The position numbers were made by a program, and so were the translations under genes. Below are positions 1 to 12,446 of a stretch of 64,000 nucleotides of DNA, in pieces. Below the pieces are notes generated by a model. That model saw nothing but the letters and a program-made list of their open reading frames with translations. It was not told the DNA's origin and ran no database searches. The DNA comes from Aphrophora alni (taxonomy: Eukaryota; Arthropoda; Insecta; Hemiptera; Aphrophoridae). The stretch's first letter is position 1, and each line of letters opens with the position of its first letter. The stretch covers positions 118,239,362 through 118,303,361 of the forward strand of contig OY740765.1 in assembly GCA_963513935.1 (NCBI GenBank), given 5' to 3'.

Positions 1-275
1 GTAATGAAATATTGAACTTGCGAAAAGAGATCCTTACCAACAATTACTAAACCTACAGAGGAACTTTATTCTTTATTACAATTATTGCTGAATATGTAAC
101 TGAACATTATTTTTCTTTCCCATTAATTACACACGATACAATTAGCAGTTGCTATTAAATTTTTCTTGTTTTTAATACTTTTATTATTAATAGTATTTTT
201 GGTTGGTTTTCAGCTAAGGAAAAATAAAATATTAAAGAAAAATTAAGTGTCCCATTTTTTGGACCCGAGTGTATA
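1..275 (+). mobile_element. 3' end of a Tc1-like element with right TIR
   Basis: Nearly identical to the end of the Tc1 remnant at 8013-8286. It ends in AAGTGTCCCATTTTTTGGACCCGAGTGTA, a Tc1-type inverted terminus. The coding part, if any, lies outside the window. Confidence 0.6.
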
Positions 276-467
276 TTATAATTAATACTTTACCATACAT
301 TAAAATGCTGATAAAAAAGTCACCCATCGTATAAGTAAATTTGGTACTTTCAATTTTTACCATGAAAAAGTGAATTCCGCTAAAATATACTATTTTCCTT
401 TTTCGAAGTAAATTTGTACTAAATGAATTTTGTAATTTTAATCTCATGATTGATAAGGTTAAATTTA
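1..467 (+). repeat. Duplicated segment A (partner 8013-8478)
   Basis: About 465 bp matches 8013-8478 at very high identity. The match runs 190 bp past the Tc1 terminus, so flanking DNA was copied along with the transposon end. Confidence 0.85.
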
Positions 468-926
468 CATGTAAATACTTAAATAAGGTATGTTAATGAA
501 TGTGAGTTGTGATTCAGCTCTCAGCAGAGTTCTAAATTTAGGTGAGGCTTTCTTTGTCAAGTGTACAAATCATAAACAACTGTTTTTTTTTTTTTTTTTT
601 TTTTTGAAAGAACAGTTTGGTCCATTGTTTCTAGAAAACGTTTTTTTAAAACAGTTTGGAATTTTTGTGCCCACCACTAGAAGAACGGACAATTGAGTAA
701 CATACAGACAGTTATCATTTTGAAAATGCTCTAAAAGTGTTCTTAGTGAATCTAATTTCCCAAAAGCATCGATGATGTCATAATGAAATATTAGCACCAT
801 AACAATTCTATGAATAAAACTGTAGTTAGTTCAAAATAACATCAAATTGTTAAGTTTTTGGAGTGTAAAATTTGATTAATGAAATTTGGGAAATTTTTCT
901 AGCTGAATGAATACTATAGAATGTCC
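468..926. other. Non-coding, poly-T tract
   Basis: AT-rich with a T run at 582-605. Short ORFs here are chance. Nothing recognised. Confidence 0.4.
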
Positions 927-1194
927 AAATGGAGTAACAGATTACAATTTAGGGGATACATGAACATTTTAGGATTTTGGGTTAATTAAAAATATTGCTT
1001 TGAGATGGTATATAGTATCATCATAATGGATATGTGGATATTTTTGCATGGGAAAGATGTTGCCGTGTTCTATGACAAGACATTTCTGCAGTAGATAAAT
1101 TGTGACTGGAACTGTTATCAGTAATAAATAGTGTCTAATCTGTGCAATATTACATGACATTTACATTCTCAATTTTTTGACAATTAGGACAGTT
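927..1194 (+). repeat. Duplicated segment B (partner 10188-10457)
   Basis: Starts AAATGGAGTAACAGATTACAA and matches 10188-10457 with few changes. With segment A it points to an old partial tandem duplication. Confidence 0.8.
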
Positions 1195-2479
1195 TAAATC
1201 CTATTTTTAATATAATTTAGCTGTTTTTAATAATGTGTATAAAGAATAAATTAGGATATCATTTGCATATTGTAGACATGGGGTTAGGTCTAATATATGA
1301 ATTAGTTTCGGTAATAAAAGGAAGTTCTTTGTAAGCAATTTTGGTTATTATCTGGGATAGAGTGTAAAAAATAAATAAATACTTTCAGAATACCCAGTTT
1401 TATACATCTTAGAAGGACGGGGATACATTATCATACTGTTGTCTAAAGAGGCTGCAAAAACATTCTCATTCTTGGTCTTAGCTATATTTTATATCTGTAA
1501 CAAAATTACTCAGATTATGAGGAGAATCTCTGTCTATTCTGAATCCAAATTGGGTGTTGGATAGGTTGTTTTTTCTTCTTCAAAAAGCCATTCTAATCTG
1601 TATTGTATCATAGTATTGAAATATTTTGTGAAGCAGAATATAAGCGAGAAAGATCTATGGATGAAGTGTATCCTAAATTCGTTTGGGTAAACCTATGACC
1701 AATGTTTTCCTTTCCGGAGGTAAGTCCTCTCCACTCCACCATAATTAATAGACAACAATATCTAGGACAACCTCTCGCAGGTATCATTATTGAGTTCCTC
1801 AAATTAAACTACAACTGGGAACTAGGGATGGGTGTTATATAATGTAAATTGATTAATAACGCTATTACCAAGTACATGCCTTGATCACGGTAATCCGATA
1901 CTGGAAACACCTTATTTATTACTTTATTAATGCGATGGCTGCATTGCCAGTCGCCACTAGCAGGAATGAAATGAACTACATCACGAAAAAAATTGAGTGA
2001 TCAAGTGACGAACTAGGCTTGAAGGCTGGATGTAAGAAGTGTTACTGTTAATGATTAAGTATGGAAATGGAAATAATCAATCGTTGGACCAACACTAAAC
2101 ATTAAACCTAACTTTAACGTCATAATAGTCAATTAAAATAATAGCATGTATTGCGACGACACAGCTAGCTGGCCGCAAGCCAGTAATATGTGATTTAAAT
2201 TATAGTGTATCGTAACTTATTACTTCAGTGTCCAATAACGGAGTTCGAGACTCGAGTTACGCGTTACCACAAAGTAGAAGTTTATAACTTTATACCATCA
2301 CTAGTCTCTACTAGGAAACTACAACTAAGGTTTCTGACTTGCAATACTCCCAATGCACAATAATTAATTGATGTTGATTGTTTGATGTTAGATTTAGATT
2401 ATTAGATGTTTTTCTGATGTTTACACAATATTCAAGTCTAGTTGTAGTGAATAGTGAAATTAAATCATATTATAAAGTG
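1195..2479. other. Non-coding AT-rich DNA
   Basis: No supported gene. Only short chance ORFs are present and no recognisable transposon end was seen. Confidence 0.35.
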
Positions 2480-3131
2480 CCCGAAAAAACGTTGATTTCT
2501 TATGTGTTATTTTAAAGAAAGTTTTCTAAGAAAACAAAATAAGATATAAAGGTTTGTATAGTTTTTTGGTAATTGTTCACTCTAGAGTCTCAATTTTAAT
2601 ATATTTTATTCCGTTATTTTGTTACTACATACTCTCTTTATGAGAATAGTAACATTTTTTGGTGAGGAAAAATCTTTTTCACTTTGAAAGTGACGCATTT
2701 GTAGGTTAAGTTTACATGACAAACATAATGGGTACAATTGTTTACTGTATCACTTCAATTTAAATTTTTTCTCGTTATTTTTGTACTACATATATCTCTC
2801 GTTATAAGAATAATAACATTTTTTTGTGAGCAAAAGTGTTTTTCACTGATAAAAACATAATTTCAAGTTTTCTAGGTTAAGGTCCATTAAGTGTTAAATA
2901 GGTTTTTACGCAAATTGTTTTTACCTTACAAGGTCAAGGTAGCTATATATATATAGCCACCTTACTTGACCTACTTCTAAATAAACCTATGTACAATGTG
3001 ACAACACTAATCCCAATTGAAATTTTTCACATAGTGTTCTCGTATCCAAATACTGACTGATTAACCACACTATATGTTGCTTGACTTCACAATCGGATAT
3101 TGTTTTTACCTTATAGGGTCAAGTTAGGTAG

Positions 3132-3190
<59 letters not shown>
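2480..3190 (+). repeat. Tandem duplication, unit 1
   Basis: A ~710-bp unit begins CCGAAAAAACGTTGATTTC and is repeated at 3191-3889. It ends in an expanded (TA)n run (3133-3191). Each unit contains palindromes of the form AAGGTCAAGG-(TA)n-CCTTACTTGACC. Confidence 0.8.

Positions 3191-3191
<1 letters not shown>
3133..3191. repeat. (TA)n microsatellite
   Basis: About 29 TA units expanded at the centre of a GGTCAAG palindrome. The short ORF across it is an artefact. Confidence 0.95.
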
Positions 3192-3194
<3 letters not shown>

Positions 3195-3889
3195 GAAAAA
3201 AAAAAAGTTGATTTCTTATGTGTTGTTTTAAAGAAAGTTTTCTAAGAAAACAAAATAAGATATAAAGTTTTGTGTAGTTTTTTGGTAATTGTTCACTGTA
3301 GAGTCTCAATTTTAATATATTTTATTCCGTTATTTTTGTACTACAGAATTTTTGTACCGTTATTTTCTCTTTATGAGAATAGTAACATATTTGGTGAGGA
3401 AAAATCTTTTTCACTTTGAAAGTGACATATTTCAATGACATATTTGTAGGTTAAGTTTACATGGCAAACATAATAGGTAATTGTTTGCTGTATCACTCCA
3501 GTTTTAATTTTTTCTCTCGTTATTTTTGTACAACATACCACTCTTTATAAGAATAGTAACATTTTTTTGTGAGCAAAAGTGTTTTTCACAGATAAAAAAC
3601 ATAATTTCAAGTTTTCTAGGTTAAGGTCCATTAAGTGTTAAATAGGTTTTTATGCAAATTGTTTTTACCTTACAAGGTCAAGGAAGCTATATATATATAG
3701 CCACCTTACTTGACCTACGTGTAAATAAACCTATCTACAATATGACAACACTAATCCCAATTGAAATTTTTCACATAGTGTTCTCATATCCAAATACTGA
3801 CTGACTAACCACACTCTATGTTGCTTGACTTCACAATCAGATATTGTTTTTACCTTACAAGGTCAAGTAAGGTATATATATATATATTC
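3191..3889 (+). repeat. Tandem duplication, unit 2
   Basis: Second copy of the 2480-3190 unit with small indels. It carries the same palindromes at 3676-3716 and 3858-3888, with shorter TA cores. Confidence 0.8.
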
Positions 3890-4039
3890 ACACATCTCAT
3901 ACTCCATGTTGACTGTTCAATTGTTTGAACAACACTAATCCCATACACAGGTGGTAGAAAAAGTATCATCTATCCAAGTAATAACCATGCTCAATGTTGT
4001 TTGACTTTGGTGATCAGTCTAAACATGATGGTTATGTGT

Positions 4040-5915
4040 TTGCCATATAAAATTAACCCTCAAATACATTATTGAAATATGTCAATTTCATAGTGATAAA
4101 CATTTTTGCTCATCAAAAAATGTTACTATTCTTATAAATTGAGGTACAGGTCGTGAGGCGAGTGAAGAAATTCTCTATGCACGTAGGAGGGGAAGTGGCA
4201 GGTTAGGAAGAAAACTTCCCCTCTCCCAGAATCCCAGGCTCCTGATGTTCTATCCACCCGCCAAACATCAGTCATTTGCTATAGAGTATATATTCAGTTA
4301 AATGTACAATATTCCACGGACATTCTATCATTAATGCCGCTTTAAATACAATTATCATCAAAGCTGCTTTAAATTTATAGAAAGAATACATTCTAAAAAT
4401 TCATTTTCATGTAAAAGCAAAATATGATTGTTATTTCTTTTAATACAATTGTTTAATAAACACCTGTGGTTTTTACAGATAACTTTTGTATAAACTTTTT
4501 ATCTTCTGGACTGTATTTTTCTAGATACACTTATACAGTATAAACTGAGAATATATTATGTTTATTACCAAGTTTGCTATTAATATTTCTTAGTAGTGAT
4601 TAGTATGACTACAATTTACGACATTTTTATAAAACTTGTTCAAGTGGAACTTGATTTTTTTTGGGTAATATTCACGTAAGATTACAAAAATTTATGCTTA
4701 ATAAAATTAATATTTTTTAGGACATTAATTTTTAAGGCAAGATTTTAAGACATTAGGTAAAGCAGTAATAATAAGTGATTGCGATTAAAAAAAAACAAAA
4801 AAAAAACATGTTTATTATTTACATAGAATATTTACTTAGTAAAATTTACTAATAGCATTGTGATACGTATAAAAATAATTCTTCCAGGGGATACTTAATT
4901 TATTAACAACCTTAAGGACACACCATATACTTCCATTTAAATCTATTTTATCGTTTAATACACGTAGTATTCCCCTGAGAGTAGGTCTTTAACCCTCACT
5001 TAAATGAAATGTATGCATTGTCTTGAGGATTACAGATAAGTCGAAATCATCTAATGTAGTTTTCAAATTTTTCTAGTCTATTTTTTGTTTAGGGTAGTGA
5101 ACTTAGGCAATGTTATACCAGATGTTTTATTATGTTCATTGATATTTCTCCTAACACTACTAAAAGTTACATAGCAAGCAGCAGCTACTTTAGTTTATAA
5201 AGGTTTTTCACTTAAGCTGTCATTTTCTTTATTTCATATAATTGTAAACATTATGAATAATCTGCATGCTCTGGCTGTGGATCACTTTTCTCTCAACAGA
5301 CTTACTAGCTGGCGTTGTGTGACATTCCTGGAGACAACATCTACACAATACTGAAATTTTCAGAAAGGCCGTAACACAAACACCACACACAGAGACATGT
5401 AATAAACCAACTGAGGGGTTTATCCCGCACATGCGCAAACTTTCTCTTTGCCACTGCGCATCTCCAAGACAGTTTCATCACTCTGCTACTGCGCATCTCC
5501 AAGACAGTTTCATCACTCGCCTCATCTAAATTAACGAAAAAAAAAATAAATTGGGACATTGTGTTTGCCATATAAACAAAACTTACAAATACATCATTGA
5601 AATAGCTCAATTTCGAAGTAAAAAACATTTTACCCACCAAAATAATATATTACTATTCTTATAAAGAGAGGTATATAGTAAAAAATAACGAAGAAAAAAA
5701 AAAAAATTGGGGCGCTACAGTAAACAATTAGGCTACCACACAATGTTCCAATTAAAAATGTTTTTTCATTACAGGTAAAAACAATTCCCTTACAAACCTA
5801 TTTTAACGTGTAATTCACTTAATGGACCTTAACCTAGAAAACTTGAAATTATGTTGTTTTTTTGTGAAAAATATTTTTTCTCACCAAACATGTTACTATT
5901 TTTATAAAGAGAGGT
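4040..5915 (-). repeat. Scattered inverted copies of the 2.5-3.9 kb repeat, with unrelated non-coding DNA
   Basis: Blocks at about 4040-4140, 5550-5700 and 5770-5915 read as the reverse complement of parts of 2480-3600 (for example TGTTACTATTCTTATAAAGAGAGGTAT). The interval between (4150-5420) shows no gene. Confidence 0.6.
5447..5516 (+). repeat. Short tandem repeat, ~38-bp unit
   Basis: The phrase ACTGCGCATCTCCAAGACAGTTTCATCACTC occurs twice in a row. Confidence 0.85.
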
Positions 5916-6609
5916 ATTTCAATGTCATATTTGTTAGTTAAGTTTACATGGTCCAAAGTTACTCGCCTATCAAATCCATCTACAACAGCGTTGCGGTGAT
6001 CCAGTTGTTTTCTTTCTGGGCGTTGTCAATTTTCTATCTGGCATTAGTTTACCTTTCTTCCTAATCCATTTGTGACACTTTGCAATATTTTTCAGCATGT
6101 TTTGTCACTTTACCAATAGGCGACAGCAAAGAATGATCCTTCACTTCCTGATCATAACACTATAACACAGCGAATGACTTCTCTTTCACCACTGTGCACT
6201 GTCAAACCATGATTTCTCCCGTTTTGCATATTCAGACACAAGACAAAACCATACTAAATTAAACATCCGATACGGATGAAGGTTGGAACGAAACTGAATA
6301 CAAGTAATTCAAGATACAATGCGACCTGATACGATGAATCAGAGGGAGCGAGAGTCATATAGTCAGACATGCATGACTCACTCACTTTCCCAGAATGCAG
6401 GGGTGAAACTTTAAAAGAGTGTTATGAATAAAATATACTTGTAGTATCTTATTATATGCTAGATACTATTGATCTACTATAATATATCGTATAAGTAGTT
6501 ATACACTATTATATACTAATAGTCGATTACATATATTATACATGGTTTATTATTAATATTGCTTTATTGCTATAGACACAAAAATGTCAAAACAAAATAT
6601 GTCAATAAA

Positions 6610-6720
6610 AATTTCCATTTAGTGCCTGCAGTTGACATGAACTGTGGTTAGTAGTGTTTGCCTGCCCGGTCCAGGGATCATCTCGTGGCTCACCGACAGT
6701 ACCTCCTATTATGACCATTA
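6610..6720 (+). mobile_element. Possible degenerate tRNA-derived SINE head
   Basis: TGGTTAGTAGTG resembles a pol III box A, and CCCGGTCCAGGGATCATCTC about 30 bp later resembles a box B. No clear tail. Weak. Confidence 0.3.
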
Positions 6721-7297
6721 GATCATCTTTTCAATCTGTAAACCCGTTTGAAGTAAAAAATCCATTATTTCTGTAAAAACTAAGCAGTTACAAAAGTGTG
6801 AATTCCTGGCCGTGTGAGGTTAAGGGAACTGTCTACATTAAAACATGATGACGTTAGACAAACTATTGAATCTAGAGATGTGCCGAAAAGAACAGAACTA
6901 CTATTTAGAACAGTTCTTTAAAAGAACAGCTCCGTAAAATCTATCGTTCTGCAAAGGCAAGCCATATTCATTGCTGCACCTACTACTCACTGGCTACGCC
7001 CCATGTTTTATGACTCGTAAGTCATAACTAACAATAAAGGCTAGGTATTTAATGATATATTTTATTTCACATTGTATATTTTTTGTTTTCACTAGTTCCA
7101 TGTTTCATCGTCTAAAAGACGAGGTTCATGGTATTATCGTATAAAAGACGAGGGATGAGGTTCATGGTATTATCGGTAACCTCATACAGCCGGGAATTTG
7201 CACATTTTAACAGCTTATTTTAGACAGAAATAATGGATTTTGGTAATTCAAATAGGTTGACAGATTGTAAAGATGATCTATTGGTCACAAAGGAGGT
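6701..7297. mobile_element. Foldback MITE with ~118-bp inverted arms
   Basis: Arm 6701-6819 matches the reverse complement of 7180-7297, sharing for example AAAATCCATTATTTCTGT and GATCATCTT-ACAATCTGT. The 360-bp centre includes a small repeat (GACGAGG-TTCATGGTATTATCG, twice). No coding capacity. Confidence 0.7.
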
Positions 7298-7299
7298 AT

Positions 7300-8286
7300 G
7301 TATAAAACGATTTGCTTAATTTTCTATACTAAATCTCAATGACAGGTATAAAGGCAATGAACAGTAAAAATAAGGTTGCAGGAAAGAGGATAGATTGTTT
7401 CTAGGGCTACCAAATGGCCCAAGATTGTCTGCATGTCATCAGCAAGATTGTTTGCGATTTGCAAGGAACCACCAGGATTGAAATAGGGACCAATGGTGTA
7501 GAGTATTGTAGTCTGACGAGTCCATATTCTCTTTCAGATCTTATGACCGATGTGAACGAGTGTGGAGAAGATTACTATCATTGTGTGGGGTGGAATATCA
7601 AGATTATTACGTACATAGTAGTGTTTGATAGAGGAATGTTAAATAGTCAAAGGTACGTGGAAGAGGTTCTACCAGAACATTTTACAGATTTTCCAGGATT
7701 CCAGGATTCATTGGTCGAGATTTTGTTTTAATGTACGACAATACTATACTACTGGATTGGTACAAGACTATCTTCGGGAGGTGAAAATCAAATTTATGGA
7801 TTGGCCAGCGCATATTTCAGACCTAATTCCACTCAGTCATATCTGGGCCTAGATTGAGAGAATGATAAGAAGTCACTGCAAAGAGCTACTGACCTTCCAA
7901 CACCTTCTATAGGCTTTATTGTTAGAATGGGATAATATTGATTAAAATGTCATCCTGAACATGATTGAGAATATGCATAAATGACTGGAAGCTGTCATCA
8001 GAGTTCGATGAGGCCATACATGATATTGAACTAGCGAAAAGAGAACCTTACCAACAATTACTAAACCTACAGAGGAACTTTATTTTTTATTACAATTATT
8101 GCTGAATATGTAGCTGAACATTATTTTTCTTTCCCGTTAATTACACACGATACAATTAGCAGTTGCTATTAAATTTTTCTTGTTTTTAATATTTTTATTA
8201 TTAATAGTATTTTTGGTAGGTTTTCAGCTAAGGAAAAATAAAATATTTAAGAAAAATTAAGTGTCCCATTTTTTGGACCCAAGTGT
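7300..8286 (+). pseudogene. Tc1-like transposase remnant with right TIR
   Basis: Broken frames read LGLPNGPRLSACHQQDCLRF, a DRGMLNSQRYVEEVL stretch, FVLMYDNT, WPAHISDLIPLSHIW (a decayed Tc1 DLNPIEHxW block) and a final LEAVI near 7990. It ends with the TIR AAGTGTCCCATTTTTTGGACCC at 8259-8286. Many stops and frameshifts make it inactive, and the left end is missing. The best open piece is 7414-7731. Confidence 0.75.
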
Positions 8287-8478
8287 ATATTATAATTAAT
8301 ACTTTACCATACATTAAAATGCTGATAAAAAAGTCACCCATCGTATAAGTAAATTTGGTACTTTCAATTTTTACCATGAAAAAGTGAATTCCGCTAAAAC
8401 ATACTATTTTCCTTTTTCGAAGTAAATTTGTACTAAATGAATTTTGTAATTTTAATCTCATGATTGATAAGGTTAACT
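8013..8478 (+). repeat. Duplicated segment A, second copy
   Basis: Partner of 1-467; see there. It includes the Tc1 3' end and 190 bp of flank. Confidence 0.85.
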
Positions 8479-9804
8479 TTACCTTAGAAAATTTTACATA
8501 ATTCATTTAGTTCAAACCTTACTTTGAAAAGGGAAAATAGAATTTTAGAGTGCAATTCACTCTTTCAAATTTTAAATTGAAAACTGAAAGTACCAGGTAT
8601 GCTCATATATAGGTTATGTCTTGGGAATATTGTTACTAAAGTAATTACAGATGAAGAGCTATTAAATATGATACATGTATCTTGATATTATTAGGAATAA
8701 TTGTTGAGAATGGTTGGTATAAAAACTATCAATTGTAATTTTTATTCTAAGTCCCAAGATAATACACTTAAGGTGGCCTATTATTGTGAAATATATCAAA
8801 AAGTATCGCAATAGCTGACTAGACAAAATACCTAGTTCATAAACCTGGCAAGGTATATAAACCCACCAAGACCTAAAAATGGAATTTATTAGAATCAGAT
8901 TTGAGTACATTATGTTCAAAAACATACTACAGGTATTTGCTGCAATAGAGGTGAGCAAACCGACAGTGTATTCATACATGAATTTAATAAGAGATAAAAC
9001 AAAGTAGATCCATTTGAATTTTTGACTATTTCACAATAATAATATTCAGCTTGCTTTATTTTGGGACTAATTGATATAGTTTACAATAAAGCGGATAATA
9101 TTAATAATGTATTACTTAGAAATATAAATAAACTGAACCACTGCCTGAGATATGTTTTATTTTATTTAACTATTAATCGCTTTATCTTAAATAAATATAT
9201 CTCATTTATAATAAATTGTACAAATTTCATTTGAACCCAAAATTAGGTCTTAGAGAAAACTAATTCCCAGCAATATTCTATGTTAAAAATAAATATTAAA
9301 GAATTTAACTGTACTAACTTGTCTTTTTCATCAGTTATGTTAAGTTAAATCTATTATATTAACATATTTGAACTATTATTTACATAAAATACTGTTTACA
9401 TTTGATATTACTACAATTAAAATCAGCATAGAACTATGGCTCACATGACATTAATTTTGATATACAGTGGTTAAAATGTAGTGAATGTTTCGATTAAAAA
9501 TTATGTTCTTTCATAATTTTCATGTTAAAATGTCACAGTTAAATATTTGTTTCTTTATAATAGGTTTTAAAAGTGACATTTTGAGAAGTGACTATGGAAT
9601 GTCCAAATTTCATTTATGTTACGTTGTAGGCCTAATAACCTGATTTTATTTGAATTTGGTATTTCATGTTATGATTAAAAAGTAAACTGTGTTCATTTCA
9701 TACTATTAAAAAAAAAGTAAATACTATTTTTCATTTTCAAAATATGGTGTATTCACCACATTGTTTATTTATTCTCATTATACCTTTCTATATCTTTATC
9801 CCCA

Positions 9805-9857
<53 letters not shown>

Positions 9858-10187
9858 AACTCATTTAAGATGCGAACTAGGCATGTTCATTAGGCTATAT
9901 ATAAATCGTATTTAGGCTATTAGGGAAGTCTATTATGTTTATCTACATAATTTAAATGTGTTTAGTTAACCCTATTAATTACATTTTTACACAAATTAAA
10001 AATAATATGTAGGGATGCAGCCCTGCTATTTTTATATGAGTTATGATATGTAAATTTAGTCTGGTAATGATTTATATAATATTGAATACTTTACTAATAA
10101 CGTCAGCCTGAAGTTTGAAATTTTTATCCTCTAGTATTTTATAGATTTGACCAAACATTGGTAATTATAGATATTACCCAAAATTTA
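8479..10187. other. Non-coding AT-rich DNA with TA microsatellite
   Basis: No supported gene. A (TA)n run lies at 9806-9852. The ORF at 8662-8979 has no recognisable product. Confidence 0.4.
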
Positions 10188-10457
10188 AATGGAGTAACAG
10201 ATTACAATTTAGGGGATACATGAAAATTCAAGGATTTTGGGATAATTAAAAATATTGCTTTGAGATGGTATATAGTATCATTATAATGGATATGTGGATA
10301 TTTTTGCATAGGAAAGATGTTGCCGTGTTCTAGACAAGACATTTCTGCAGTAGATAAATTGTGACTGTGGAACTGTTATCAGTAATAGTGTCTAATCTGT
10401 TCAATATTACATGACATTTACAATCTATACAATTTTTTGACATTTAGGATAGGTTAA
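10188..10457 (+). repeat. Duplicated segment B, second copy
   Basis: Partner of 927-1194. Confidence 0.8.
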
Positions 10458-11450
10458 GTTATGGTTAAAGGTATGGTTCTTTTATTCCCATTTACAATTC
10501 AAATGTTATATTAATAAAAATTTGCTGTTTTTATGACTTTGTGGAGTATGTGTTAGGATCTAGAAATTATTTTTCAATGTAGTTGCTGTTATCTACTGAT
10601 TCAGTGTTTTGTGTTATTGTTATGGCAGCTTATTTTTGTGTTGAATTTTGTGCCGTACTGCTCCCTTTCACCAACAGTTATGCTGTTTGGTTGAGTTATG
10701 AATAATTATACAAAATGGTTTTGCTTTTATTATTTTCATATTTATTCATTTATGACATTGTTGTATAATTTGGAAAAAAAATTATTGACAAATCGAAATT
10801 TAAAGAATCTTCTATAAATATCTATTTGTATCCTAGTTGAATGGATACATCTTTATTATCATATCACCTGATAGGTATTATTGTAATGTGTTGGATCACA
10901 AAATCTTAGTCATGTTCTAAACTTGAAATAATTCTGTTTTTCCTAGCCCCAGCTACAGCAAACAAAATCAAAATATATTATAAAAATAACTGTTGGATAA
11001 GAAAGAAAAAATACGTAAGGAAATATGAAAGAGAGGCATTTAACCCAAGACTAGTGAAAAAGTGTATAGATCCAGCTGGATTCTTCGGGATTGCCATGCT
11101 CGTACTCACTATAGTGAGCCCCAAGAGCTATATTGAATAGAATTTCTATCAGCTGTGTGGGTATAACTTAGTGCATTAGTGATAAGCAGGTGCAAATCTG
11201 GTCTTTTATAATATAGATCAGACAATTATGGAACTGAGAGAACCTACAACTTGGAAGCATTGAAAATGGTCTTAAATAGTACCCAGTTCGTGTAGCTGTG
11301 AATTTAAAGGAATAAATGTAAATGATAATAATTGTATTATTTTCACCTCATAGAGTCATTTATAGTGAGTATGGACATTTGTAATTGTAAACACTAAGTC
11401 CTCAGCCACAAGTTAGGTACAATAACATAACAAATAAACTTATGGCAAAA
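10458..11450. other. Non-coding AT-rich DNA
   Basis: No gene seen. The 5' UTR exon and promoter of GPALPP1 could lie here or further upstream, but no convincing donor or CpG-rich promoter was found. Confidence 0.3.
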
Positions 11451-11580
11451 ATTTATTAGCCTATATTATAACAGTTCCCTAATGTACATTTCGGTAACTA
11501 AGTTACCATCATCAGAGGGTTCTAAACTAATATTAACAAAATAAAATAAAATTTGTAAAACTAAACTGACAATCTCCCCT
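11450..11580 (-). mobile_element. Penelope-like element terminus with hammerhead-like core
   Basis: On the minus strand CTGATGA (11515-11509) is followed by a GGTAAC-TTA-GTTACC hairpin (11507-11493) and GAAA (11492-11489). That is the CUGANGA / stem II / GAAA order of a hammerhead ribozyme. Such cores are known in terminal repeats of Penelope-like retroelements. No reverse transcriptase is seen nearby. Confidence 0.5.
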
Positions 11581-11606
11581 CCCCCCACTTTAGTTCAGAT
11601 GGAATG

Positions 11607-11812
11607 ACCAATCATAGTTTAACCACGTCATAAACTTTTTCAACATAGACATGGCAATCGTGAGGGGCCCTAGTTGGATCTACACCTATTTTCACATAGT
11701 CTTGGGCAAGGCTAGATTCTTCTCTCATCTTTTCTATCAGGTCTCTCATGACTAACTTTTGTTTTCTTTCTTCCTTGATGCTATTAGAGTATTTTAGGAC
11801 TAGGGCTTTTTA
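11607..11812 (-). pseudogene. Unidentified coding remnant upstream of the Penelope-like terminus
   Basis: About 65 open minus-strand codons carry protein-like composition: SIKEERKQKLVMRDLIEKM, then SSLAQDYVKIGVDPTRAPHD and VEKVYDVVKL before the stop at 11607. An in-frame stop lies just upstream at about 11813. No family was recognised. It may be the C-terminus of a retroelement protein or a captured host fragment. Confidence 0.4.
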
Positions 11813-11829
11813 TTGTAAGTTATTTTCTT

Positions 11830-12446
11830 CGTTTTTTTATTAGGCGATGACAGAGGTTTTTTGCCTTTAAACAACTTAAGGAAAAAAGTTTTATTTTTTA
11901 TGAGCAGACGTTACAACAGTAGTTGAATGTGGTAAGCAAACTTTATATAGGATGTACTTGGAGTGGAATGATGGAAACATTGAAATTATACAAATATTAA
12001 TTCTGTAAAGGTTTATGTGAAGTTCAGTAAAAATTTTATTTGTAAGAGGATTATTACTGCTTCAAAGAAAGACAGTATGTTGTAAATGCAGTGTCAATAT
12101 TTGCCTACTATTCAACATTGGTGGGGGGAAAATGAACTAATGTACTTATTACTACATATATTTTGTTATTGTTATCTGGATACTATTAGTTTAAAAAAAT
12201 AAAATTTATAGAACTTATAATATATAATATTTACTTAATTATTTTTGCCTGATTTTTTACATATATGACGTGTTGTAAAATATTAAACTCAGGAAGAATG
12301 TTTTATATTAAATATGTAATAACCGATTACTAATACCACCATGCTAACATATGTAACACCAGCTAGCTAGAATTTTTTTTCTAACTTTAAACCCCTATGT
12401 GACTGTGTTGTGTTGGTTATTAATTTTTATGATTTTGTTGTTGCAG
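11830..12446. other. AT-rich DNA upstream of GPALPP1 coding exon 1
   Basis: End of the intron preceding the first coding exon; it finishes with a polypyrimidine-like TTTTGTTGTTGCAG acceptor. Nothing else seen. Confidence 0.5.

Noticed and set aside
3124..3309. 61-codon ORF with a Tyr-Ile run
   Set aside because: Pure product of the (TA)n microsatellite.
2480..3889. CRISPR-like array
   Set aside because: Only two ~700-bp units in eukaryotic DNA; a simple tandem duplication.
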